Source of the DNA: Callaeas wilsoni
Taxonomy: Eukaryota > Chordata > Aves > Passeriformes > Callaeidae
Length of the DNA stretch: 64,000 nucleotides
Assembly: GCA_013398955.1 (NCBI GenBank)
Contig: VWPU01009547.1
Span: 1-64,000, forward strand
Reading direction: 5' to 3'
A program made the translations under genes and the position numbers. Of this stretch, positions 35,571 through 47,625 are shown piece by piece; positions within the stretch are counted from its first letter, which is position 1, and every line of letters starts with the position of its first letter. Below the pieces are notes generated by a model. That model saw only the letters and a program-made list of their open reading frames with translations. It had not been told where the DNA came from and did not search any database.

Positions 35571-35594
35571 ACATCAACATATTAATGTTGATGT
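35571..35594. repeat. Perfect inverted repeat, 10-bp arms, 4-bp loop
   Basis: ACATCAACAT (35571-35580) and ATGTTGATGT (35585-35594) are exact reverse complements separated by ATTA. No element or gene is associated with it. Confidence 0.8.
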
Positions 35595-38500
35595 TTCTGT
35601 CTCTCTGTCTCAGATTTTTCCCATGACTTTTTTTTCCTTTCCAGAGTCTCCCTTCCACATGCAGGCAGCAACAAGTTAATGGGATGAAGTGTTAAATTTC
35701 GGTTGTTTGTGTAACTATACTGAGATGCCAGAATCTCAGGAGTGTTGGCTTGAAGATGAAGTAGTAGTTTTCTACATATTCACATAAATAACTGTAATAA
35801 TAGGAAAAAGCTTCTGGAAGCCTAATGGTGGTTTGATAACACTAGTAACTTCTAAAAGTTTCCTTGGGTGTTTCTGTGAGTTTCTAAGTGTGTCACATAT
35901 TGATCACTTGATTCCCTCTCTCTTCTGTGTTGAAATTTCATGTTCTTGTCAATGATGTGTGTCCAGAAGCAGTAGACTTCAAACCTATTCATGGGTATTT
36001 CTAATTTTTCATTATCTCTCTCCCTTTGGAACTGATTGAGTATCACTGGGGCTGGGGCTTTCTCTCTTGTCACAAAAAGGAGCAAAGCTGCTTGCAGCTT
36101 TTCCTCCTACTTATCTATTTCTGTAGCCATGAGGTACAAGAGAAATCTCAGCTTCTATTTTCTTCAATTTTCCGCTAAATTTCCTTTGAAGGTTATCTTC
36201 CCTGGAGGCTTCAACTGATCCATTTTCTTTTCATTTCCTTCTCTTCTTTATTTTTTATTTTTTTGGCACTGCGTAATGTGTTCATGTAAAGAAGAAAGGA
36301 GAGGAGAAGAAAGTATACCTTTCTGCTGGCATAAAAACTCTTCAGTTCTTACTCTGCTTCTGAGCTCTCTGCTTGGATATCCTAAATACAGCCATGCATC
36401 TCTTCTGTGCTATAAAAGGGAATGCAGCTGTGAAGGATGCATAATTTTCCTATGGACTTTGAATCAGACCCTTTTGTAGGAGGTCTGTTGTCCATATATA
36501 TATTCATGTAATCATAGCTCTTTTCTTTATTGATTTAAAGTCAGTTTTAATTAGTCCTTACTTTTCTAATTCATCTGGAGCCAATGCAGCTAAACCACAT
36601 TTATCTTATTTTGTAGAGGGCATGAGGTTGGGAGGGTAGTTCCTGCTCCATAAACCAGGCTGGTTTTTTTGCTCTAGGGTGGGAAATCCCAACACTCCTG
36701 CCTGAGGTCTCTGCCAGGACCAAGCAGTCAGGTGAGGAACGGAGCTGTTCTGGTGGTGGGAGTTGAAATGGAGTGTGCCTGGGTGCTTGTGGTGTCCCAG
36801 ACCCTTCCCCATATCCCTACGAGGCAGTGAAGAGTGGTTGTGTTTGCCTGTTCTCTCTCCTGATGGAGCTCATCCTCATTTACAGAACTGATCGATGGCG
36901 TCTTCTCCTGAGCACACTCTGCCTCAGGTTTTACTTTTGCCTTCAACACTCAATGTAGAGTCTTCAAGCAAATTCATCTTTGGCAATTTGACCCCACTTT
37001 CTCAGCCGCTCTTCTGGAATTTTAATATTTTCTGACTGTTCCTGAGCGTGTCTGTGAGCTGTCTGAGAGTTTGGTTAGTATTTAGAAAGCATTTATTTAC
37101 ACATTTCACAGCATGTAAATAACCAAATGGATGAGTAAGTCACAGTCTGTACCTCAGAACTAATTTGGGGAGATTATTGCAGTTCTCCAGTTCAGAACCT
37201 CTCTTGTCCAAAAATCAGCCTTAGACATACTGAGAGCTGTTTGTGTTACAGGAAGACGTGATGCAATGCATTTCAGATCAGCCCTGCTCTTGTCACAGGC
37301 TGGCTGAGGGGGCTGTAGGATGGCTGGCACCACAAAGTCTCCTCAGATTCTGGGCGCTCTGGGCTAGACCCTCTGTCTGATTTAAACCTGCACCTTATAT
37401 TGCCACCAAATTTCCTTTGCAGGATAAAGTGTTTGGCCTGTAGGTTTCTCAGTTGAAAAGCACAACTGTAAAATCCATGAGAAAAGCAAGTTTTCTGTTC
37501 ACAGCAGAGCTAATGTAGCTTTCCTATATATTTGTGTCTCTATCACATGCTCATATCCACACTGCTTTTCCTTCTGCTTTTATAAGACTTTCTAGTTCCC
37601 TTTCTGTATTTCTCTGGACAAGCAGTAGCATTTTGGCTAATGTAGAGTTATGGAGGGGCTGACTAGTAGGTCAGTATTGATGCCCTTGTTAGTCTGCCTG
37701 TTCTTTCATAGTACCCATTTTTCCTCTCTGTTTGACTACTTGCTCGGGTTTCTGTCCTCCATCCAGCAGATATGCATGAAGAAAAAAAAATAATCTCAAG
37801 TGGTATGTCAAATTTGGCTGAAATTGGTATTAACAGGAGTATCAGTTTGCTGCTTATGCTGAAAAACTTCAGTGTGCTCCTTTTTGGCCCCAAGTCATCT
37901 TATGTTTTATTGAAATATTTGCCCATGAGCTTTAAAAGATACTAATAATTGAGCTTTCATCCTCATTTTTTTTTTTCTGTGGAATTTTATTTATTCATAG
38001 GGGAGCAGTCTGATAGCTTATATAGCATGTAGACCATTGGCTATATGACTTTAGTAGAAGGTCATTGTGCAGAAGATTAATAAAGGTATTTGACTGTGTT
38101 GCATTTCCTCTTTATTCATTGTGTGAGCAATGTTGACGTGTGCAACTGATACACTGATACAGATTGTACTCTTTCATCCAACTGCACACAGTCCTATTCT
38201 CCCTATGTTCTGCCTTTAAAGTGAACCACTTGTAGTTGTGAATGATGTGATTTATTTTATTAATGGTATCTTTGCTGCAGGCTGTAGCATTGAGTCTCTT
38301 TGTCCCCCTGAAGTCTTTTTTATGACAATGAGAATATATGACTTAGTGTTTGTTTCAGTAACAAGGAGACAACTGTATTTTGCTTGTACTTATTTTTTCA
38401 GTCTCAAATTCTTCGCCCATTCCCAAAATAGACAAAATGGGCTGAAACATATGCAAAGATCCTCATTTAAAACTTAGAATTATCTGTTGGCACACTATTT

Positions 38501-39379
38501 TTAACTGCAGACAACAGCTCAAGAAAACCAAGGCATTCCTTAAGCATATCTTTAGGTTTCATTGAAATCAGTCTAAGATTTTGGGCCAAATTCAGTAACC
38601 CCAGCCAGTTAAATTTCCAAAGTTAATTAGAACTGCAGATCACCATGTTTCGGGACTGCACATAAAGAGAGAGCCCAGGGTCCTGCATGGAGTTCGCTAG
38701 CAAGGCAAATCCTTATTGTCTCCAGCTGCAGCAAGGAGTTAGGATGCAATTGTATAGGCTGGACATTGTCCAGGGCATCAGGAAACCCTGCTCCAAGAGA
38801 AAGTGGCCTGGTGCTTTTATTGCCCACTCATCACCAGGGCTGCCCTTTAGAGCCCTGTGTAAGAAGTGGCAATGCTGCCAGAGTAATTCCTTCCAAAGCT
38901 CATCCCGCAGTGCTGGGTCGAGCCCAGCTCTCTTCACCATCGTTTCCTGCCCGCATTGGTGCCACTTGGAGACCTTCCACTGCAAATATTGATCCAGCTT
39001 ACACTGCTTTGCTTATGAGATCTGAGGAGATGACAGTGTTTGGCCTTCCGGCTGCAGGCTATTACAAATGATTACAACGTGAATCAGATCCTCCGCCCAC
39101 CTGTGAGGTACCACGTTTGAGATTCTTTTCCATCCCCTGCCCACGCAGTCTTTAGCCCGAAGATTCTACCTGGATAGGGAAACATGCTGCTGGAGGGATC
39201 AGGCTGGCAGACTGCCTTCTGGTTTGTGTTTCTGTCTCAAACACATCAGCTTTTTCAGTTCATTATATTATGTTAGGCCTTGGGTGAGTGGCAATGTTTG
39301 GAGGTCTTTTGGCTCCAGCTGTGTCACTGCTTGTTCAGCTCAGTGTCATGATTCACAGGTCTGCATTCTTTGCACTGAA

Positions 39380-39455
39380 TCAGGCATTAGAAATGCAAAA
39401 GGTCTGTTAGGTCATCTAGTACGCCCTTTGGTGACTCTGCCTTTCAGGATGTAAG
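39380..39455 (-). mobile_element. Old diverged CR1-like fragment
   Basis: The + strand reads CTGTTAGGTCATCTAGTACG, close to the reverse complement of old amniote CR1 3' ends (GGTCATCTAGTCCA...). Divergence is high and the boundaries are approximate. Confidence 0.4.
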
Positions 39456-41936
39456 TGCAGTTTCTGTTCTGCTAAGGAGAAAAAAGGAAGCAGGATTACA
39501 CAGTGTCTCTGCAGGTCTGGATTGCTGTGTGAACCCAGGGGTCTTTGGTCCTTTATGCTCGTGGAAAGCTTTAGGTTCTTATAGTTTCAAAAAATCAGTA
39601 TTGTTTCCTTTTTTTTTGCCTGATCATGTGTGAGTTGATACTGCAAAGGCAGAATAAAAGGCATAGTGCATTGGGTAATCAAAGGGGAAAAACTTTCTAA
39701 ATTGTGGGGTTAGGGAATTTGTGCCACCTGTTCTGTTCCATCACTCAGGGACAAACACAGCACATGTGTATCTTCTCTGGCTTATTTGTCCGGACATTTC
39801 TTTTTCTGCTACACTGTAAAGCATTGTTAGAATTGATATTTCTTGGATGAGCCTGTCCAGAGTCTTGTTGATTGTCTCACTTAAGAGAAGCTGGTGAAAG
39901 AGGTACTGCTAGGAACAGATCTTGTTCATTCAAGAGGCCAGTAGTCTTTCCTTCAGCACTAGAGCTGAGACTCACTCCATGCTCTTACAGCTCTTACATC
40001 CTCCTTTGCTCGCTGAGGTGTTTTTCATGATTACACTGCTGTGCTCTTTCAGGGTGAGCTTTCCTCTCTCCTTGCTCTGTGCTCCTCCTTGGCATTATGT
40101 GTGTGCTTGACTGCCCAAGAACCAAGGCAGGACTCAGACAAATACCTCCTGCCATACTCAGGTTTCTAGCTAGGCTTGCCTTTCTGCTTGACTTTGTGTG
40201 CTGTATTTTAGAGATTATTATTTCAAGTACCAGGTCTCAAAGAGGAGTTTACTGATGTCCTAAAGCCATTTAGTAAAAATAAGGTCAGTGTTTAAGTCCC
40301 ACTGATTTAGTGAGGTGTATATATCCCCAGCAAGAATCAAACTAGATGATTACCTGTGTTTCAGCAAGACCTGGATGGAAGTTTGTCTTACTGGGCTCCA
40401 AAAATGCATGGTGGGAGACAACCTGTGTGTGGAAGAATTCGTTGTTTGAGGAGGCACTGCAACAAAGGCTAAACAAACCAGAAACAGTGAAAGTAGCAGA
40501 TTCAAAGCAGCACACAAATCAAGCTGGGAGTCTGACTTAGAAACCCATCTGTCTCAGGTGTACTTAAGGCCCAAGTACTCCACCTGGTACTTCCCAGGTA
40601 CTCTGTTGCATAATTTTAAAAACATTGAAACAGTGAAAAAAAGCCGATGGCTTTAAGTCTATCATGCAGGTTTCTCATTTCAGTTCATTTCATATTGAGA
40701 AGTCCTACTGGATGAAAGGTGAAGTTATCAAATCTAACACAGGAGCCTTTCTTCTCAGTGGAAAAGGGAGGTGCTGCCAGTTTGTTTGGATAACAGCAGC
40801 TAGCCCAGACTGTGTCCTGGAGTGTGCTTTAACCCTCAGCAACTCCACGTTCCCCAGCTGGATCGTGGCAGGCACGGTGGGAGCACAGGTTTGCAAGAGC
40901 TTCATGTCTGACCTTCTCACCAGCCCTAGTGTGGTGGCAGCCTGGACTTTCTCTTCCTCAGTGAGAAGCACACCAAAGAAACAGGTTTAAAAATAATTAC
41001 AAGTTACAAGATAAGGTTAATTTTTGTTTCCTTCGCTTGATATAAAAACAAAAAAGATAACAGTGAAGACCCTTCCTTATTGTCCTAAACAGGTTTCATA
41101 AGTTCTTTGAAAGTGGGCTATGTAGGGGGAAAAAATCTCCCCAGAATCTCACTGCTCAGGAGAGGCAGCTGTGATTTCAAACAGTCTCTGTCCTCTCCCA
41201 AATCCAAAAATAACCTAATGATGCTCTCAGGGAGAGGAGAGCTTGTACCTCCCTCTCACACAGGCTGGTCTGAGCTGGAGCTGCTCTCTGCAGTGTCCCA
41301 GTGGGATGTGGGGTTGCAGGCAGGACAGTGGGCAATGGGGATGTGGCTGCCAGCATGGAGGAAAACAAAATAGTGACTTTTGTTCCCTTTCTGTTGCAGC
41401 TCTGCATCCCCCTTCCCATACTGCAAGGACATTTTAACCTCACCCTATTTCTCTGAGTAAGTGATGTGTAAAAAATGAGAGAGGGGTTGGTTTTGGTTTT
41501 AGTCTGCAGCAGAGTTTTGTGTTTTATTTATGTTTGAGGGAGTAAAAATTCATGTCCAATTGCTCAGGGTGGGAGATCTTGCCAATATTGTTCTGGTCAT
41601 GCCTCAAGGCTATTTGGGAATTCAGTTAATGAAGTCCATGCTAACAGCTAAAGACCTATACCTAAGAAATGCTTTTTAGGGTTTTTATAAATCTATGACT
41701 CTTTCTTAATGTTTTAGGTTTTGGTTTAATAAAACAAGTGATGTTTTAAGCACAGCAGTCTTTCCCCACATGTTGGTGGTGACCTCAGTTTGTAGTTTAG
41801 GGGCCCAACAGGCATGGAGGAGGAGACACTTCCCAGGGAGGTGAGTGCCCACATCTAGTGGTGACACTTCTAAAGGCTTCACTTGCTCTGCTCTAGGAGC
41901 CATTCAAATGAGATATTATTATATTTCACAGCTCAG

Positions 41937-42006
41937 GTTTGTTTTTGTTGGGTTTTTGGGTTTTTTGTTTGTTTGGTTTTAGTTTTTTTTTGTTTTTTTT
42001 TTTAAT
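41937..42006. repeat. T/G-rich low-complexity tract
   Basis: Runs of T broken by one to three G's continue for about 70 bases. It resembles the block upstream of COPB1 but has shorter G runs. Confidence 0.8.
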
Positions 42007-43839
42007 TTTCCATACTAGTGCCTGTAAAGCAGCCCTAGGGTGTTGTGAGGAGCCGTAAAATGATCCTCATTCTCTGAGGCTGAGCAGGTCCCATACAGGG
42101 ATACCTCCTACCTAGCTTATTTCAGCCTACCTTTCACAGAAAATGCAGGGTGCTCAGCAGCTCAAAACCCCGTGTTTTTACTGCATCTGCTTGATTATAT
42201 CTAAAATAAGTAAAATAATATGAACCTAAAAATAGATAAAATTGTTTTTACTGGAAAATGTTTGGCTTGGAGTTCTTAGTCTGTTCGTTGATGTCTGCCT
42301 CTGAAAGGGCAGATGAATCTCACATTTCCAAGAAGACTATAAATACAGAGCAGTGCAGTCTCATTTACTAATATTATGAAGCTAATTTGGCTGTAAATTC
42401 AATCGTACATCTATCTATCTAAACCATCAAGTAAAAAGTCACCATGCTGGGAGACTGAGTTCCCAGCAAACATCTAAGCAGACACACAAGTCTCTACTCT
42501 TCTCTTCCTGTAAATCACAAAAATGGTGTCCTCTTGAAGCTCTAAAATTAGAAAAACTTTGTAGATTCATTATCTACTGTTGTTTAAAGGCACCTTTATG
42601 GATATCCTTTCAATTTTTCTATAGTTTGCCATTTTGTGTGTATACAGATTACAGAATTTTCCTGCAGGTAAAAGCAGCCAAGTTATTAATTAAAAAAAAA
42701 ATAATGAGAGAGAAAGAAACAGCTGATAGTCTGCCTAGTGCTTTTCCAATAATTGAGTGATAATATACTATTCTAGATATCTCAAGCAACTCATCAAGCC
42801 TTTCAGCACTAAGCAGGCCACTAATGGATGCAGAATCAGTCCCCACTAAAATACAATAATCTTTACTGAAAATGGTAAGCCTGTGACAGTGTACTCTAGT
42901 GTAGGGTGGCAGAGATCCACCTGAGGTGGAATTTGGTGAGACACACAATTTATTGTCACTGGCTTACAAGATCTTCCAGGAATTTCTCCTGATTCTCTGA
43001 ACTTTCCCTCATGTCACCTGACTTTGACTCAGAGCCCAGACTGCAAAATGTAGTTTGGTTTATGAGATAAGGTTTTCAATTTCAACCTTAACAGAATTAA
43101 GTATTGACTTGACATTTCTACAGATTCTGACTCGTGGGATGAGTTGACTGATTAAAATGAGGACAAGCAATCTACCAGAGTGTGAAGAACAATGATGAAT
43201 AGTGAAGAAATAATGGTTGATCGTAATTAGGGAAGATTATATCATGTCTGTAGCTCTGTAAGACCTCATACTGAATGATCTGCAAAAGTTAGTTAGAAGA
43301 CCCTTCCACAAAAGAGCAAAAAATTCCAGTGAACTTCTTAAATGTGGTTGACTTGAGAGTTTATTTTGTGCAGGTCTTATTACATCAGGTGAGTGTTTAG
43401 CAGAGGTGTACAATATTAGTTCCCACCTTTCTCCTCCAGTGCAGAGGCAAGGGCAAGGCCCACTTGCATGTCTGTTTAAAATTTGAACTCTACTCTGCTT
43501 TTTTAATAACCTTTAATATTTCTTTCCATTATCTAACTTTTGAGTGACTGCTGAATAAAACAAAATAGAAATGTCGAAAAGGTGCTATAGCAAAATGTAT
43601 TGAGGGGGGAACATTGTCACAGCTTTTAGAAAATGGAGATTGAGCAAATAAGGAGCTGCATCCTCAAAGTCCTGGCTTCCTGTTAGACTTTATTTGCTTT
43701 TTTGTTGCCTATTTTCTTTCCCACCCCATCACTCTTCTCCCTTTAGTTTCTCCACTGTGTTAGAACAACTCCTAGACTGTGAGCTTCTGCACTGAAACTA
43801 TCTGACTGAGCACAGGATTTGTCTACATTTTTTAATTCA

Positions 43840-43877
43840 TTAGAAGTGGTGTAATTTATTAGAAGTGGTGTAATTTA
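43840..43877. repeat. Perfect 2 x 19-bp tandem duplication
   Basis: The unit TTAGAAGTGGTGTAATTTA occurs at 43840-43858 and again, identical, at 43859-43877. Confidence 0.9.
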
Positions 43878-46182
43878 TGTTAATTATCTCTACGTTGCAT
43901 TCAGAAATAGACTCTTGGTTTCTGTCTGATATTCCTAGGCAGTACCTTAACTCAAACAGTAATCTGACAGTCATATGGAACCTGTCAGCAGATGACCTGA
44001 AAGCTAACTTTTTAGAACCAGATTTGTCATCTTTTGTTCCTCTCTATAAAATTTATCATGATCTATCCATAGCCCCAGTCTACACCAAGTTATTCCTTCT
44101 GTGGGGAGGCAGCATGAGGAAGTACTGTAAAATCTCTCCAATAACAGCAGATGGGGAGAAAAAAACCTGCTTTGCTCCCAAAGGCAAAATATCTGGGCAC
44201 AGAGACAAGTATCATTTATAGCAAGAGCTGATAATATTTTAATTTTTTTATTAACTAGCTTCCCTCTGGAAAATGCTACTTGCTTGTAATGATCTATTTT
44301 AGTGAAACCGGGAAAACTGTGAAGTGGTTCGGTATTGAAATGGATACATCTTCTAGACTTCCTTCTGTCTTTCATATTCTTCCGTTTCTTTTGCTCCAGT
44401 GTCTTGGCTTTATTCCTGGTATGTACATGGTATGAATGATCATATATTATATATTGGAATATTTTGATGTTCGGAGGTTTTCAGCTCTGTTTTTGTTCAT
44501 ATTCACTAGCATCCCACTCTCTGTTATTTGGGGTTTTTTTAAACTTAAAATTATTTTAATCTTTGACACTATTTCCCTTCCTCTCCTTAATTTGGCCCTT
44601 AGCTATGCCTTTAATGACATCCTGAACTTTTAAACCTTGCTCTTTCTCTCTGTATTTGACAATGCCTAAGGAAAGGTTCTAAGGTAAGGATTATGTGTGA
44701 TTAGCTGTGTCCAAGGAGAAGCCTCAGGACACTTTCATGCTTTTCTGATGCACTATACATTTTTCTTCTCTTTACTTAGGGAAAACAAGCTATTACAGTC
44801 CTCAGACTATGTTCCCAGCACCCCTACTAGCTATTCACCTTAAGCTGTGGGATAATGGGTTTTCATTTTGTCCTCTTGGTGGTGATGAGCATCAGAGAGC
44901 TCAGAGCAAAATCTTGCTATGAGGGGCAAGTAGACAATTCTAACAGAGGAGTCTAACCTTAATTGCTGTCATCTCCTTATTTTATGCCTAGTGTTTGCTA
45001 CAGCTCTTGGAAATTCTCAGCAATTACTCCTTTACTTGCTCTTACTGCTATTTCTGTTTTTACAGATGCATCAAACAGTTTGAGGACACATTTAATAGAC
45101 ACTGTATTAGCCTGATACATGGCCTCTGATCTCAGACATTTATGATCTCAAAAAGCCTTCCATGAACTGTACTTCTGTCTCCAATATGCTTGAACAAAAT
45201 CTCGTTTTTAGCATGTTGCAGCTGAAGAAAGGAGATGATGGCAAAGACACAGGGTTTCAGTGAGAAGAGTTGCTCAGGAAAGCTTCAAGGAAAGAAAAGG
45301 GGGAAATGACAGTGATGATGGAAGTGAGATTGTGTCAGTCACTGAAGCTGGGAAACAGGAACGTGAAGAAAAGAGATCAGCAAAGGAATTCCTTGAAAGA
45401 GTGGACTCCAGGACAGTGTGAAAGGAAGGATGACTTACTGTTAGAGCTGTACTGTGACCAGCCTAGGGCAAAATAAGGAACTGCTGTGAGGGGTTTGGGA
45501 GCTCATGGAGGGAGTTCAGCAATAACCCCATAGAGTGGGGACCAAGCTTTCCTAGCGGGGGATGTCTCTGGTGAGATTTGAACTGAGGAAATGAGTGCTG
45601 GTGAAGCAATGCTTCAGATGCTGTGACAGCTGAGACAACAATGAGTGGTGAGGAAGACTGGAATAAGAAGTAGGTGGGGAGATAAATAGAATCTATTTAC
45701 TAGAGATTTGTGACGGGGTGGACATGAGCTGCTTTTTATTGAATAAATAACTGTCACTGCAACTACTGTGTAAGTGAATCTACTCTTTATCCCTAATGTG
45801 TACATCAGTGAAGTCATGGCTGGCTGTTCCAAGGCTGGCTGTTTCAAGTGGAGGTGAAAGGCTGCTGCAAACTAGACTGCAGCTCAGCTTTCACGTTTGC
45901 TCAGCATCGTCGTATGTGCGGTGGGTTTATTTGCTTTTCTCATTCTACTAATTTCTGCTTCAGCTACTGAAGGGGATGAAGGGGAGAGTATTATTTGTGT
46001 TGCTGATATTTCTTATATGTGTTATTTAAGGAAGGGCAAAGTCCAAGTTCACTAGTAACTAGTGCAGACTGCCTTCAGGGCAGGTGCTGTCTGGAGCTGA
46101 ACATTCAGGAAGCTTTTTTCTGTGAGGATGTATGGTTTGAATTGCAGCCCTTGTGCTTCACTTCTCCTAAGCTTGGCCTTTA

Positions 46183-46207
46183 AAAATAAATAAATAAATA
46201 AACAAAC
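46183..46207. repeat. (AAAT)n microsatellite
   Basis: About five to six AAAT/AAAC units in a row, with the last units changed to AAAC. Confidence 0.85.
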
Positions 46208-47348
46208 GTAAATATTGGTTGCTGTATCACAGAATACCTCCTGTCTTAAGTACCTTTATTTATAAATATTATTTTATTAGTGGTAGTGAATTAAATCCAA
46301 ACATTCCATTGCAGCAGTAGAGTGCAAAGAACACTTCTCAAAGCTGAAACACAGTCTCTGTGGCAATACCAAAGGAAGGTCCTGGGGACTCTGTCACAGT
46401 GCATATGCCATTTTCCATGACTAAGATCAGGTAAGTGGCCCTGTTGCCTTGCAGAAATCTGCCTGTGTATGTGACCTATGACTTGCCCTCCTGAAGAACA
46501 AGGCCATCTCCGTGTAAAGGTGAAGGGGAATTGCCTCTCTTTATCGGTTACGAGGAACTAATGTGTTTGGTGTGAACTTACAGACTGCTTGCAGGTAAAC
46601 ACTAGGACACTTAAAAAGCAGATGTATTTCCTGTTTCTTCCATGGTGGCTGCAGGAGCCCTTTTCTCTGTCCTATTTGATTGCTACAGCTCTTATTAACT
46701 CTGCAGTAAAAACCTCACCAATTTCAGCCAGTGTTGCATTAATCCCTTAAAAAGGGATAGATAAGATGGCACTCTCCGGGTGAATTGCTGAGTGCTTTGC
46801 TTACCTTGCCATGGATACTTCAAGCTCAGGAGCCCTGTGGTGAGATCAAATCAAATTCATCCTAATCTCGATGTAGTGGGTCAGGAAATGGTACAAATAT
46901 ATCTTTATCATTCAGTAGGGAAAAAACAGGGAAGCTGTAGCCCGTTCCTCTGTTTTGTTTCTACAGCTGACTTCCTATATCTGTGTATTTTTCTCTTAAT
47001 ATGGTAATTGCATGGTTAGAGTTCGAACCCAAGAGCTTGTTTATAAGCACACCTGTGCCCTCATCTGCTTCTCTGAAAAGCATTTCAGTGTACAGTTTTT
47101 AATTGTCTGACTAGGGATTCATTGCCTTCATTTTTACTTCTGAGAAAGCCATAGTGACAGATAAAAGACAAGTATATGCTGAACGCATTGAGATTTTACA
47201 AAGACTTTATGAACTTATTACAAACCTACTTTAAAATACTTACTGAGTCCCTAGTATGTAAGTGCTGAGCTGAAAATACTAATACAAGAAGCCACATCTG
47301 ACATTTCTAGGGATAAAAAAAAAAAAGTTAACTGAAGAAATTACGAAG

Positions 47349-47625
47349 TTCACAGAATCACAGAATGGGTCTATGAATGGACCACAGGGGGTCATCTCAT
47401 CCAACCTCTCTGCTCAAGCAGGGTCATGCCATGGCACGGGATTGTGTCCAGATGGTTCTGGAATATCTCCATTGAGGGACACTCCCCACCCTCTATGGGC
47501 AGCTTGTTTGGTGCTTGGTCACTGCACAGTAAAGAGGTTCTTCCTCATGTTCAGGTGGAACTTCCTGAACATCAGTTTCTGCCAAGGACTGTGCAGTCTG
47601 CTGTACTTCCCACAGGGGTCTTGTT
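47349..47625 (-). mobile_element. CR1 LINE 3' fragment, antisense
   Basis: It starts CACAGAATCACAGAATGG, passes through GTCATCTCATCCAACCTCTC and TGCTCAAGCAGGGTCA, then a segment with AAAGAGGTTCTTCCTCATGTT. This is the reverse complement of about 280 bases of CR1 3' region. The standard CR1 end repeat (ATTCTGTGATTCTG) is preserved at its left edge. Confidence 0.93.

Larger units (their letters stand above)
29701..47348. other. Intergenic, no gene recognised
   Basis: About 17.6 kb has no recognisable gene. It holds several inverted repeats (30309-30362, 32175-32200, 35571-35594), a diverged CR1-like fragment near 39385, a T/G-rich low-complexity tract at 41937, a 19-bp tandem duplication at 43840 and an AAAT microsatellite at 46183. 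Reading frames of about 100-120 codons occur (for example 43877-44221 on + and 44004-44375 on minus) but match nothing I know. Confidence 0.7.
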
